DNA of 14,647 nucleotides, from positions 1 to 14,647 of the forward strand of contig JAISXK010000108.1 in NCBI GenBank assembly GCA_031270585.1, in the 5' to 3' direction. Position 1 is the stretch's first letter, and each line of letters begins with the position of its first letter. Made by a program: the position numbers and the translations under genes. Of the stretch, positions 1 to 7,641 are shown in pieces. Source of the DNA: Clostridiales bacterium. Its GTDB lineage: Bacteria > Bacillota > Clostridia > Christensenellales > CAG-138. The notes beneath the pieces are model-generated. The model made no database searches, was not told the DNA's origin, and worked only from the letters and a program-made list of their open reading frames with translations.

Positions 1-1
1 T

Positions 2-1768
2 ACATACGGCGTTTCGGGCGTGGAGCTGGTGTTTACGCAACTACACGCGGGCGGCAAGTTTGGCAACGACAGCTACGGTTTTTCGGGCGGGCTTCATGGC
101 GTGGGCGCGAGCGTAGTCAACGCGCTTTCGCGCTATTTAACGGCGGATATCGCAACAGGCGGCCGCCTTTATCGTCAGGAGTTTGAAAGCGTGCCGGGCT
201 CTGACGGCAAAATCATATCCGGCCGGCCCAAAGCGCCGCTAATGGAGATTGGCCGCACGCGCAAGCAGGGCACCGCCATCACATTTTTGCCCGACGAGAG
301 CGTGTTTGAAAGCATCGATATGAACTTTGATATCATCGCGCGCCGCATGCGCGAGCTTGCCTATCTCAATCGCGGCGTCACCATGCGCGTGCGCGACAGC
401 CGCAAAACCGCGCGCGAGGCGGAATACAGGTTCGACGGCGGGCTTTCGGATTTTGTAAAATTTATGAACGCCGACAAAACCCCGTTGTACCAAACCCCCA
501 TATATTTCAAGGGCGAAAGGGACGGCATCATCGTAGAGGCCGCCTTGCAGCATAACGACGGCTATGCCGAAAGCCTTTTCAGCTATGTCAACAATATTCC
601 CACCACCGAGGGCGGCACGCACGAAACAGGCTTTAAGGCCGCGCTTACCAAGGTGATGAACGATTACTGCCGGCGCACCGGCGTATTAAAGGAGAAGGAC
701 GCGAGCCTGTCCGGCGAGGATTTTCGCGAGGGCCTGACGGCCATATTGTCCCTTAAGATGAAAACCATACAGTTTGAGGGGCAAACCAAAACCAAGCTTG
801 GCAATACCGAGGCGCGCCCCGCCGTGGAAGCCGTGGTGACAGAGCAGCTCGTACCATTTTTGGAGGACTTGAAAAACGCAGGCGTCGCCAACAACATGGC
901 TGAAAAGGCCGTTGCCGCAGCCAGGGTGCGTGAAACCGCGCGCAAAGCGAAGAACATGGCGCGCGAAAAAAACAAGCTGGAAAACGCGCCGCTCGTGGGC
1001 AAGCTTAGTAGCTGCACCGGCAGAAACCCATTGAAAAACGAGCTGCTGATTGTAGAGGGCGACAGCGCGGGGGGCTCCGCCAAGCAGGGGCGCGACCGCA
1101 GCTTTCAGGCGATTTTGCCGCTGCGCGGCAAGCCGCTCAACGTCGAAAAGAAGCGCTTTGACCAGGTGCTGGCCAATGAGGAGTTCCGCAGCATCATCAC
1201 GGCCATCGGCACAAACGTGGGCGAGGATTTTGATATTTCGCAGCGCAAGTACGATAAGATCATCATACTCTCCGACGCCGATCAGGACGGCGCGCATATC
1301 CGCGCAATATTGCTCACGTTTTTTTACCGCTATATGAAGCCGCTGATTATGGAGGGGCATGTGTATATCGGCCTGCCGCCGCTCTATAAGGTGCAAAAGG
1401 GCAATCGCGTGCTGTACGCCTATAACGAGCGGGAGCTTGCCGCAGCTGCGGGCGAGCTGGGCCGCGGCTACCTGGTGCAGCGCTATAAGGGCTTGGGTGA
1501 AATGAACCCCGATCAGTTGTGGGAAACCACCATGAACCCGGACAATCGTTCGCTTATTCGCGTGGGCATTGAAGACGCGGCGGATGTGGAGCACCTTGTG
1601 ACCATACTGATGGGCGATAAGGTGCAAAGCCGCAAGGAATATATCAGCGAATACGCCAACTTTAACAAGCAGGATGCGTTTTTGGAGCAGGGCTTCGCCG
1701 CCGCAAACGAAAACGCCGGAATACAGCCGCCCGCGTGGAGCGCATCAAAAGCGGAAGGGGAAACGTAA
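2..1768 (+). CDS. parE: DNA topoisomerase IV subunit B (ParE-type), 5' end cut by window edge
   Basis: ATPase subunit of a type II topoisomerase; with ParC it passes one duplex through another and separates linked chromosomes. The frame is open from base 2, giving 588 visible residues. Roughly the first 90 residues of the ATPase domain lie outside the window, so the GTG at 20 is internal and not a start. Visible family landmarks are LHAGGKFG and GGLHGVGASVVNALS of the ATP-binding fold, the QTKTKLGN loop near 775-806 that contacts ATP, the TOPRIM motif EGDSAGGSAKQGRDR with its metal-binding Glu at 1055-1057, the second TOPRIM acidic cluster DADQD at 1274-1288, and YKGLGEMN near the C-terminus. 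The TAA stop shares one base with the parC ATG, so the two are probably translationally coupled. ParE rather than GyrB is inferred from pairing with a ParC-like subunit and from wording such as NPDNRSLIRV; a second gyrase-like pair cannot be excluded. Confidence 0.85.
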   Translation, partial: TYGVSGVELVFTQLHAGGKFGNDSYGFSGGLHGVGASVVNALSRYLTADIATGGRLYRQEFESVPGSDGKIISGRPKAPLMEIGRTRKQGTAITFLPDESVFESIDMNFDIIARRMRELAYLNRGVTMRVRDSRKTAREAEYRFDGGLSDFVKFMNADKTPLYQTPIYFKGERDGIIVEAALQHNDGYAESLFSYVNNIPTTEGGTHETGFKAALTKVMNDYCRRTGVLKEKDASLSGEDFREGLTAILSLKMKTIQFEGQTKTKLGNTEARPAVEAVVTEQLVPFLEDLKNAGVANNMAEKAVAAARVRETARKAKNMAREKNKLENAPLVGKLSSCTGRNPLKNELLIVEGDSAGGSAKQGRDRSFQAILPLRGKPLNVEKKRFDQVLANEEFRSIITAIGTNVGEDFDISQRKYDKIIILSDADQDGAHIRAILLTFFYRYMKPLIMEGHVYIGLPPLYKVQKGNRVLYAYNERELAAAAGELGRGYLVQRYKGLGEMNPDQLWETTMNPDNRSLIRVGIEDAADVEHLVTILMGDKVQSRKEYISEYANFNKQDAFLEQGFAAANENAGIQPPAWSASKAEGET

Positions 1769-4224
1769 TGGAGAAAAAAAAGAAGGAAGCCGCCGCCCTG
1801 CCGCCGCGCGGCGAAACCATTATCGCGTGCAGCATGGATGAAGTGATGCACAATTCCATGATGCCCTACGCCGAATACGTCATACTCGAGCGCGCGCTGC
1901 CCCGTGTGGAGGATGGGCTAAAGCCCGTGCAGCGGCGCATACTCTATACCATGCTGGAGTTGGGGCTTACCCCCGATAAGCCGCACAGAAAATCCGCGCG
2001 CATTGTGGGCGACGCGCTGGGCAAATACCACCCGCACGGCGATACATCGGTGTATGAGGCCATGGTGCGCATGGCGCAGCCCTTCAACATGCGCATGCCG
2101 CTGGTGGATGGCCATGGCAATTATGGCTCCATAGACGGCGACAGCGCAGCCGCCATGCGCTATACCGAGGCGCGTATGACGCCGCTGGCGCTGGAGCAAT
2201 TGCGGGATATTGAAAAAAGCACCGTGGATTTTGCGCTGAATTTTGACGATACCCTGCAAGAGCCGCAGGTGCTGCCCGGCCGTTACCCCAACCTTTTGGT
2301 AAACGGCGCCACGGGCATTGCCGTGGGACTCGCCACAAACATCCCCCCGCACAACTTGGGCGAGGCGATAGACGCCGTGGTGGCGCAAATAAAAAATCCC
2401 GCTATCACGCTCGATGAACTCATGCAGCACCTGCCCTGCCCGGATTTCCCCACAGGAGGCCTGCTGCTTATGTCCGAAGAAATTCGCGCGGCGTATGAAA
2501 CGGGGCGCGGCAAGCTCACCATGCGCGCGAAGGCGCATATTGAGGATGCGAAAAACGGCAAGAAGCTGATCGTGGTAACGGAATTGCCCTACCAGGTAAA
2601 CAAGGCCGTGTTATTAGAAAAAATACTTGCCGTTACGCAGGAAAAGAAGCTGCTGTTCGCGGGCGTGGCCGATATACGCGATGAGAGCGACCGCAGCGGC
2701 ATGCGCGCCGTGATCGAAATAAAAAAGGATGCAGACCCCGGGGCCATATTGCAATATCTCTATAAATATTCCGATTTGCAATGCACGTTTGGCGTAAACA
2801 TGGTGGCCATTGCCGAGGGCAGGCCCCAGCAATTGGGGCTGCGCGATTTAATAGAAAAATACATCGGCCATCAGCGCGAGGTTATTGCGCGCCGCACCCG
2901 CCACGAGCTTGAAAGCGCCCAAAAGCGCGAGCACCTGCTGGCGGGACTCATGATAGCCATAGACAACCTGGATGCCGTGATCGCGCTGATTCGTGGCAGC
3001 AAAACGCCAAAGGAGGCGCGCGCGGGGTTGATGAAAGATTTTAAGCTTTCCGAATTGCAGGCGCAGGCCATACTGGATTTACGCCTGCAGCGCCTTACCA
3101 ATCTCGAGCTTTTGATCATCGAGCGGGAGCATGCCGAAGTAAGAAAGCGCATAGAAGAGCTCAAGGCCATATTGGCCTCTGAAAAAAAGCTCATGGGACT
3201 GATTGCGAAGGAATTGTTAGAGATCAAAACAAAATACGCCACCCCGCGCCTGACACAGCTTATCAAAGGCGAAACGGAGATCCGCGTGGACGAAAGCGTG
3301 TTCAAGGTCGTGGATACTGTGGTGGTGGAGTTTTACGAGGGTCTTCGCGCCAGGCGCATGCCGGAAAAAACCTGGATGGCTATGCAGGCGGCGCCTGTGG
3401 AGGACGGGGCGCCCGAAGGGCCGCCGCTCATTACGCTGCATACCCAAACGGATAAAAACCTGCGGCTCTTTACCAATACGGGCGCGGTGTTGCTGCTGCC
3501 TGTGGAGTCTCTTGCGGAAACCCGCCCTAACGGCAGGCCCAATAACCTTACGGCCCTTTTATCCTTTGAAGAAAACGAAACCATTGTGGCGGCCCTGGAG
3601 GAAAACGACGAAGGTATGCTCTATTTTTACACGGCGCTTGGCTATGTGAAGCGCTCCGCAGCCAAAAACTACGCCACGCGCAACAAGCGTATTGCCGCCA
3701 TCATGCTAAAAGAGGGTGACGCCGTGCTCGGCGTGGAATACCGCCATGCGCCCACATTGCTGCTCGTAACCCGCATGGGTATGAGCATCCGTTTCGATAT
3801 CGATACCGTGCCTGAGATGGGGCGCGCCGCCGCCGGTGTAAAGTGCGTGAAGCTTGACGCAAAAGATCGCGTGCTCTGCGCCATACAGGCGCGCGACGAG
3901 GGGGAACTTATCACCATTACCGACCGCGGTTACGCCAAGCGCAGCCTCATGATCGATTACGAGGTGCAGGGCCGCAACGGCAAGGGGCTTAAAAATTTTG
4001 AGTTTAAAAGGAACGGCTCCAACGGCACGGAGGTCGCCGCGGCGCTCTATGTATGTGAGCCGTATGATTTTATTGTGCGCCAGCGCCATGGCACGCTTTT
4101 GCAAATCAACAGCGAAAGCGTGCGTATAGAGCATCGCACGGGCAAAGGCGGCATGCTTGTGATGGTGATGATGGATGACGATGTCGTCGCCGCGTACCCG
4201 GTAAAGGGGCCGGCATACCGATAA
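1768..4224 (+). CDS. parC: DNA topoisomerase IV subunit A (ParC-type)
   Basis: Breakage-reunion subunit, 818 residues. The ATG at 1768 is preferred over an upstream in-frame GTG at 1735 because it overlaps the parE stop (TAATG) and has a GAAGGGGA ribosome site at about 1754-1761. The winged-helix domain contains the quinolone-pocket segment HPHGDTSVYEAM (Thr93 and Glu97 at the two key positions) and AAAMRYTEARM with the catalytic Tyr132, which forms the covalent link to DNA, preceded by Arg131. VLPGRYPNLLVNG and ATNIPPHNLGE follow, then a coiled-coil with the LQAQAILDLRLQRLTNLE gate region, then a beta-propeller C-terminal domain. Where gyrase carries its QRRGG-type box at the start of the propeller, this protein reads RARRMPEKTWMAMQ, so it should decatenate or relax rather than wrap and supercoil. 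A degenerate QGRNGKG occurs later in the propeller. It ends 4 bp before a convergent gene. Confidence 0.88.
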   Translation: MEKKKKEAAALPPRGETIIACSMDEVMHNSMMPYAEYVILERALPRVEDGLKPVQRRILYTMLELGLTPDKPHRKSARIVGDALGKYHPHGDTSVYEAMVRMAQPFNMRMPLVDGHGNYGSIDGDSAAAMRYTEARMTPLALEQLRDIEKSTVDFALNFDDTLQEPQVLPGRYPNLLVNGATGIAVGLATNIPPHNLGEAIDAVVAQIKNPAITLDELMQHLPCPDFPTGGLLLMSEEIRAAYETGRGKLTMRAKAHIEDAKNGKKLIVVTELPYQVNKAVLLEKILAVTQEKKLLFAGVADIRDESDRSGMRAVIEIKKDADPGAILQYLYKYSDLQCTFGVNMVAIAEGRPQQLGLRDLIEKYIGHQREVIARRTRHELESAQKREHLLAGLMIAIDNLDAVIALIRGSKTPKEARAGLMKDFKLSELQAQAILDLRLQRLTNLELLIIEREHAEVRKRIEELKAILASEKKLMGLIAKELLEIKTKYATPRLTQLIKGETEIRVDESVFKVVDTVVVEFYEGLRARRMPEKTWMAMQAAPVEDGAPEGPPLITLHTQTDKNLRLFTNTGAVLLLPVESLAETRPNGRPNNLTALLSFEENETIVAALEENDEGMLYFYTALGYVKRSAAKNYATRNKRIAAIMLKEGDAVLGVEYRHAPTLLLVTRMGMSIRFDIDTVPEMGRAAAGVKCVKLDAKDRVLCAIQARDEGELITITDRGYAKRSLMIDYEVQGRNGKGLKNFEFKRNGSNGTEVAAALYVCEPYDFIVRQRHGTLLQINSESVRIEHRTGKGGMLVMVMMDDDVVAAYPVKGPAYR

Positions 4225-4228
4225 GCGT

Positions 4229-4657
4229 TTATCCGCTTGCTTTGGGCTGGCCGGCCTTGTCGCGCGCGCGGTGTAACAGCCCGTTTTGAATGGCCCCTAT
4301 CAAATACAGCAGCGGCGGCAGGGCGATAAACAGGCTTATGAAAAGGCTCGCGGTTTTTGCAAGCACGATGTCCGCCGCCACAAGCCCCATAAAGAGCGCG
4401 GCCATAAAGATACAAAACCAGGCCTTTTTGCCGTTGCGGTGGTTTTTTACGCCATAAATACCGGTCAATAAAAACATGGCGGCGTATACTATATAGAGCA
4501 GTATGGTATTGATAGGCTGGTGTAAAAGCATGATAGCCCCGCGACGCGGGTTGATAACCTCATTGCGGTAAACAAAAAGCATGGCTGACACCAAAACGCA
4601 TAGCGCCGCGCCAAGTATGATCAATAGAATGCTTATTGTTTTGTATAGCCTGCTCAT
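4229..4657 (-). CDS. Small four-helix membrane protein, unknown function
   Basis: 142 residues that I do not recognise as a named family. Four hydrophobic stretches at about 8-30, 48-70, 79-100 and 103-124 predict an integral membrane protein with short loops. Positively charged residues occur near 38-39 (PRR) and 71-78 (KNHRNGKK), and the tail is basic and hydrophilic (HRARDKAGQPKASG). There is no signal peptide distinct from the first helix and no catalytic motif. The ATG at 4657 follows an AGGCGGG-like sequence with tight spacing, so the start is only fairly sure. It lies downstream of another small membrane protein on the same strand with a 113 bp gap that holds -10-like TATAAT sequences, so it may have its own promoter. 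Its stop codon is 4 bp from the parC stop in convergent orientation. Confidence 0.7.
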   Translation of the reverse strand: MSRLYKTISILLIILGAALCVLVSAMLFVYRNEVINPRRGAIMLLHQPINTILLYIVYAAMFLLTGIYGVKNHRNGKKAWFCIFMAALFMGLVAADIVLAKTASLFISLFIALPPLLYLIGAIQNGLLHRARDKAGQPKASG

Positions 4658-4670
4658 CCCGCCTGAACAC

Positions 4671-4700
4671 CCTGCTTTTCAATTATACCTGCTTTTCAAT
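4671..4700. repeat. Direct repeat of a 13-base unit, 17-base period
   Basis: CCTGCTTTTCAAT occurs at 4671-4683 and again, identically, at 4688-4700. It lies just upstream of the start of the minus-strand gene that begins at 4657. Read on the minus strand, TATAAT (complement of 4682-4687) sits between the copies, so the duplication may affect the promoter of that gene. Confidence 0.75.
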
Positions 4701-4758
4701 ATACGTCCGCTTTATAAAAGCATGCCCGCGCGGCAGGATATTATACCGCTGTTTCTTT

Positions 4759-4784
4759 TATAGCATATTGCTATAGCATATTGC
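4759..4784. repeat. Perfect 13-base tandem duplication spanning a stop codon
   Basis: TATAGCATATTGC is present twice head to tail, at 4759-4771 and 4772-4784. The junction falls in the TAG stop (4771-4773, minus strand) of the upstream small membrane protein gene. Removing one copy would leave the protein ending after the same residues but with TAA, so the duplication is neutral for the product. Confidence 0.85.
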
Positions 4785-5172
4785 CAAAGACCAGTACAAA
4801 AGCAATGATGCCGGCAAGCGAGATAATGCCCAATATCAATATGGATTTGTTATATTTATCGGTTTTTCTTCTGTGGCGCGCCGCGTTAAACAAAAACCCG
4901 AACACGCAAAAGCAAAACACGGTGATCAGTGTGATTAAAGCGGTACGAAGCAGCGAAACATTCCATTCCGTGCGCAGTTGCGCCCCAAAATAGCGCGAAA
5001 AAAAGTCGGAGCTGGGCGGCTTGGCGCGGTCTAAAAATACCAGCATAACCAGCGAAGCAAGCCAGCCGATAACGCTGAAAATGGGCACCGCCTTCGTAAC
5101 CCAGTCCTTGGATCTTCTGCGCTCTACAAATCTTTTAGGCCGGTCATTCGTTTCGTAATTCTCTTTTTCCAA
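4771..5172 (-). CDS. Conserved-looking small membrane protein, unknown function
   Basis: 133 residues from a TTG start at 5172. The open frame runs on to 5259, but the stretch between holds an extended -10 promoter and ribosome-site sequence (GGCGGGGGGG, 8 bases before the TTG), so the longer form is unlikely. A charged N-terminus (RPKRFVERRRSKDWVTKAVP) is followed by hydrophobic segments at about 27-47, 73-97 and 110-130, with a basic loop AARHRRKTDKYNKS between the last two. The pattern suggests a cytoplasmic basic head, three membrane helices and a short tail. I believe proteins with the ERRxSKDWVTKA head recur in Clostridia, but that is memory and not a search, and I assign no function. 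Its stop codon lies within a 13-base tandem duplication. Confidence 0.7.
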   Translation of the reverse strand: MEKENYETNDRPKRFVERRRSKDWVTKAVPIFSVIGWLASLVMLVFLDRAKPPSSDFFSRYFGAQLRTEWNVSLLRTALITLITVFCFCVFGFLFNAARHRRKTDKYNKSILILGIISLAGIIAFVLVFGNML

Positions 5173-5207
5173 TATAACAACCCCCCCGCCGCGCTTATAT
5201 TTTATAT

Positions 5208-5216
5208 AGTATATCA
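5208..5216 (-). promoter_or_regulatory. Extended -10 promoter for the 133-residue membrane protein gene
   Basis: On the minus strand the sequence reads TGATATACT: a TATACT -10 hexamer (5208-5213) with the TG extension one base upstream. No good -35 hexamer is seen at 16-18 bases, as is usual for extended -10 promoters. It lies 35 bases upstream of the TTG start at 5172, which supports that start. Confidence 0.5.
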
Positions 5217-5302
5217 TATCGGGGCTGTATATGATACGAAACATCAATATAAATTGCATGGCCTTTCATAAGCCAGTTACAGTGCTGTACGCATCGGGGG
5301 CG

Positions 5303-5344
5303 AAAATGCGAAACAGCGGCGGACGCCGCTGTTTCGCGTTTTTT
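5303..5344. terminator. Strong symmetric (bidirectional) intrinsic terminator
   Basis: A perfect 14-base inverted repeat, GCGAAACAGCGGCG at 5308-5321 and its complement at 5324-5337, is flanked by AAAAT on the left and GTTTTTT on the right. It can therefore form an RNA hairpin followed by U residues on either strand; the plus-strand U run is the longer. It lies 25-66 bases beyond the stop of the NSS transporter gene (minus strand) and before the promoter of the next minus-strand gene, so it most likely ends the transporter transcript. Confidence 0.85.
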
Positions 5345-5368
5345 GAATGATGACAGGCTCTTTACGCT

Positions 5369-6808
5369 TTAAAAAATACCAAGGCCAAAGAAGCCGTCGA
5401 TCTGTACGAGGAGGATGAAGGCCATGGCGATGGGAACGATAACCTTGCAGCATACGTCGAAGAAGCCCCTGGAGCGGAAACGGTAGCCGCTTTCGGTAAC
5501 CTCGCCTTCCAGAAGCATACCGTCCATCGTGACGCCGTTTTCAACCTTTTTGACGCGGTACTCATAGCCGATAAACAGGGCCATGAGCATGGCGCCAAGC
5601 GGCATCATGACACCTTCAGACCACAGATCGAAGAAGTCGATCCATATAAGCCCCAGAGGCGTAGGCAACCCGTTGGAGCCCAGACCGTCAACGGCGACGA
5701 TGGTTGCCAGCGCCAACATGACTATACTTACGAGCAGAGTATACTTTTTGCGGCTGGCGTTCTTTTTACCCTTGAGTTCCGCCCTGTCCAGGAAGAAGGT
5801 GGTGGCCACCTCCACAAGGGATATCGCCGAGGTTACGGCGGCAATCAGAACCAGCAGATAGAACAGGAAGCCGAAGAACGGCCCTATGGCGCCCATGGCG
5901 CCGAACACGTTTTGAAGCGTTACAAACAGCAGCGAAGGGCCGGCCATGGCGGCGCCCTCACCGCCGAGCGCAAACGCGGCGGGAAGCACCGCGACGCCCG
6001 CGAGAATAGCCACTATGGTATCCGCGACGATGATGAGGATACTGTTTTTCTCAAGGTTTTCTTTTTTGGACAGGTATGAGCCGTAGGTCATCATACAGCC
6101 CATGCCCAGTGAGAGCGAGAAGAACATCTGTCCGCCCGCAACCGCAAGCACCTGCATGAAATTCTCCTGTATCGGCTTGAAGTTGGGCTTGAACATGAAT
6201 ATAAGCCCCTCCACCGCGCCGGGAAGCGTGACCGAACGGATAATGGTGATCACCAGCATGACAAACAGCGCCGGCATAGCGATCTTTGAAAAGTTCTCGA
6301 TGCCGCCCTTGATGCCGCCCATAACGATCACCATCGTGATGGCAAGGAAGATAACGGTATAGATAACGCCTTCGAGGGGGTTCGTAATAAAGGCGCCGAA
6401 CAGCGCGCCCGCATCCGCAAAAGCGCCCGAACCGAAGCCCGCGCCAAACATATCCCCAATATTCAACACCATGTACTTGATGCAATAGCCGCCCAGTACG
6501 GTGTAGAAGGCCATGATGAAGAACCCGGAAAGCACGCCCATCCAGCCGACCCACTTAAAGCGCTTGGATAAGAGCGCATATGTCCCCACCGGGCCGCGGC
6601 CGGATTTCCGGCCCAAGGCCAGTTCGCCAAGCATTACCGCGAAGCCCACAAATGCCGCCAAAAGGAGATACAAAAGAAGAAACGCAAAGCCGCCGTTGGC
6701 GCCCATCTTATACGGGAACCCCCAGATATTGCCAAGACCTACCGCGCTGCCTATGGCAGCCATGAGAAAGCCGAAATTGCTTCCCCATTTTGCCCTCGTA
6801 TGTTCCAT
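5369..6808 (-). CDS. Sodium-dependent transporter, NSS (neurotransmitter:sodium symporter) family
   Basis: 479-residue inner-membrane symporter expected to couple Na+ entry to uptake of an amino acid or related amine; the substrate cannot be read from sequence. The N-terminus has the family signature of the unwound first helix, GSAVGLGNIWGFPYKMGANGG at residues 20-40, which supplies Na+ and substrate contacts. LGELALGR follows near residue 61, and hydrophobic helices continue to the end; the length and spacing fit about 11-12 helices. TM10 has the WIDFFDLWSEG stretch. Position 30, equivalent to the extracellular-gate Arg30 of LeuT, is Gly here (WGFPY instead of the common WRFPY). The ATG at 6808 follows GGAGGAAC with 5-6 bases spacing, and a consensus-like promoter lies upstream. 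It is transcribed alone, ending at a strong terminator. Confidence 0.93.
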   Translation of the reverse strand: MEHTRAKWGSNFGFLMAAIGSAVGLGNIWGFPYKMGANGGFAFLLLYLLLAAFVGFAVMLGELALGRKSGRGPVGTYALLSKRFKWVGWMGVLSGFFIMAFYTVLGGYCIKYMVLNIGDMFGAGFGSGAFADAGALFGAFITNPLEGVIYTVIFLAITMVIVMGGIKGGIENFSKIAMPALFVMLVITIIRSVTLPGAVEGLIFMFKPNFKPIQENFMQVLAVAGGQMFFSLSLGMGCMMTYGSYLSKKENLEKNSILIIVADTIVAILAGVAVLPAAFALGGEGAAMAGPSLLFVTLQNVFGAMGAIGPFFGFLFYLLVLIAAVTSAISLVEVATTFFLDRAELKGKKNASRKKYTLLVSIVMLALATIVAVDGLGSNGLPTPLGLIWIDFFDLWSEGVMMPLGAMLMALFIGYEYRVKKVENGVTMDGMLLEGEVTESGYRFRSRGFFDVCCKVIVPIAMAFILLVQIDGFFGLGIF

Positions 6809-6876
6809 ACATGTTCCTCCGTTTCTAAAATTTCGAGTTATGAGTGCTCTGACTTAAAAACGCTTCCTTGTTAAAA

Positions 6877-6905
6877 ATAATACACTATTATGGGGTTTCC
6901 TGCAA
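6877..6905 (-). promoter_or_regulatory. Sigma-A type promoter of the NSS transporter gene
   Basis: On the minus strand TTGCAG (6900-6905) and TATTAT (6877-6882) are separated by exactly 17 bases. The predicted transcript start near 6870 leaves a leader of about 60 bases before the ATG at 6808. Confidence 0.65.
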
Positions 6906-6933
6906 GACGTTTTTGTTTACAATTTGTTCACTT

Positions 6934-6946
6934 CGCGTAATACGCG
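6934..6946. promoter_or_regulatory. Small palindrome, possible operator
   Basis: CGCGTA-A-TACGCG is a perfect 6-base inverted repeat around one central base. It lies about 30 bases upstream of the -35 box of the transporter promoter, in the divergent region shared with the ACT-domain gene. The rest of 6809-7174 shows only the two promoters and no further gene or RNA that I can support. Confidence 0.3.
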
Positions 6947-7090
6947 GCCTGGAAAGCGGGAAATACCACATTATATGCTTTTGGCGCGCCCTTTATGGCT
7001 TTTATATCGGCAAAGTCAAATCTGTGTATTTTCATATAATTTTAACATCTCTTTGATCGTATACCGGGCTGGGCGCCGCCGATCTGGCTC

Positions 7091-7119
7091 TTGTAAAAGC
7101 GTAATTTTTACCGCATAAT
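7091..7119 (+). promoter_or_regulatory. Promoter of the ACT-domain protein gene
   Basis: TTGTAA (7091-7096) and CATAAT (7114-7119) are spaced by 17 bases, about 55 bases upstream of the ATG at 7175. A purine-rich GGGGGAGGG ribosome site at 7161-7169 follows at good distance from the start. Confidence 0.55.
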
Positions 7120-7174
7120 AGACAGGTGGAAATAAAAAGCGATCACACATTTTGCACGATGGGGGAGGGTTCCT

Positions 7175-7546
7175 ATGAAACTTACCGTACTGCGCGAGGA
7201 TTTTGCCATATGCAGGCTAAACGATTTTGATCTTGCGGATTGTCACAGCCGCTACGTGTTTTTCAGCAAAACGGATGAGGAGATATCGCTGGTCTGTCAA
7301 TCGCACCATGTGCCGGCAAACGCTCTGGAGATCGAAGACGGCTGGCGCGCGCTGCGGGTGGACGGCGTGCTGGACTTGGGCGCTGTGGGCGTCATTGCGT
7401 CTATCACGCAGACGCTGGCCGCCATGCAGGTGGCGGTATTCGTTATTTCCACATTTCAAACGGATTATATACTGGTAAAAGAGCGGCAGTTACAAAAGGC
7501 GGGCGTATGCCTGCGCGAGGCCGGCTTTGAAGTGGAGGATCGTTAA
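7175..7546 (+). CDS. ACT domain-containing protein (COG3603 / ACT_7 type)
   Basis: 123-residue cytoplasmic protein. ACT domains are small-molecule, often amino-acid, sensing folds; members of this stand-alone type have no enzyme domain, and their ligand is generally unknown. Recognisable stretches are FFSKTDEEISLVCQ at about 29-42, EDGWRALRVDGVLDLGAVG at about 54-72, with the ligand-loop-like GVIASITQTLAAMQVAVFVIS, and STFQTDYILVKE at about 92-103, which is very characteristic of the family. The second half carries the regular ACT strand-helix-strand. It is a single gene with its own promoter. The divergent neighbour is an NSS transporter, so a link with amino acids is possible but is only inference from adjacency. 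Confidence 0.88.
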   Translation: MKLTVLREDFAICRLNDFDLADCHSRYVFFSKTDEEISLVCQSHHVPANALEIEDGWRALRVDGVLDLGAVGVIASITQTLAAMQVAVFVISTFQTDYILVKERQLQKAGVCLREAGFEVEDR

Positions 7547-7556
7547 GCATCATGCG

Positions 7557-7590
7557 CCAAGCTTAAACCCGGGTTTAGGATTGGCGCGCT
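7557..7590. repeat. 34-base imperfect palindrome downstream of the ACT gene
   Basis: The arms GCGCCAAGCTTAAACCC and GGGTTTAGGATTGGCGC are complementary except for two positions, around a perfect AAACCCGGGTTT centre. The hairpin is not followed by a clean T run on either strand, so it is a weak terminator candidate. Its right arm is part of a sequence shared in inverted orientation with 12104-12127. Confidence 0.7.
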
Positions 7591-7597
7591 ATGCTTA
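7574..7597 (-). repeat. Dispersed intergenic repeat, copy 1
   Basis: Read on the minus strand this segment matches 12104-12127 at 22 of 24 positions, including an 18-base identical core, aagcatagcgcgccaatc. Both copies lie between genes and both are followed by a hairpin sequence. Confidence 0.7.
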
Positions 7598-7641
7598 GGC
7601 AGTACATGGGAATAAACTTTACAAATTTAACGTAAAAATTT

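Noticed and set aside
686..1627. Long open frame on the minus strand opposite parE
   Set aside because: It lies wholly inside the clear topoisomerase coding frame, has a His/Ala-rich composition typical of the antisense of GC-rich genes, and has no ribosome site.
2035..2058. Thr93 in the quinolone pocket of ParC as a resistance mutation
   Set aside because: Thr at this site is a normal wild-type residue in clostridial type II topoisomerases, and Glu97 is the usual acidic partner, so no resistance is implied.
5173..5259. N-terminal extension of the 133-residue membrane protein
   Set aside because: The extra codons overlap an extended -10 promoter and the ribosome-site region, and encode a sequence unlike the rest of the protein.
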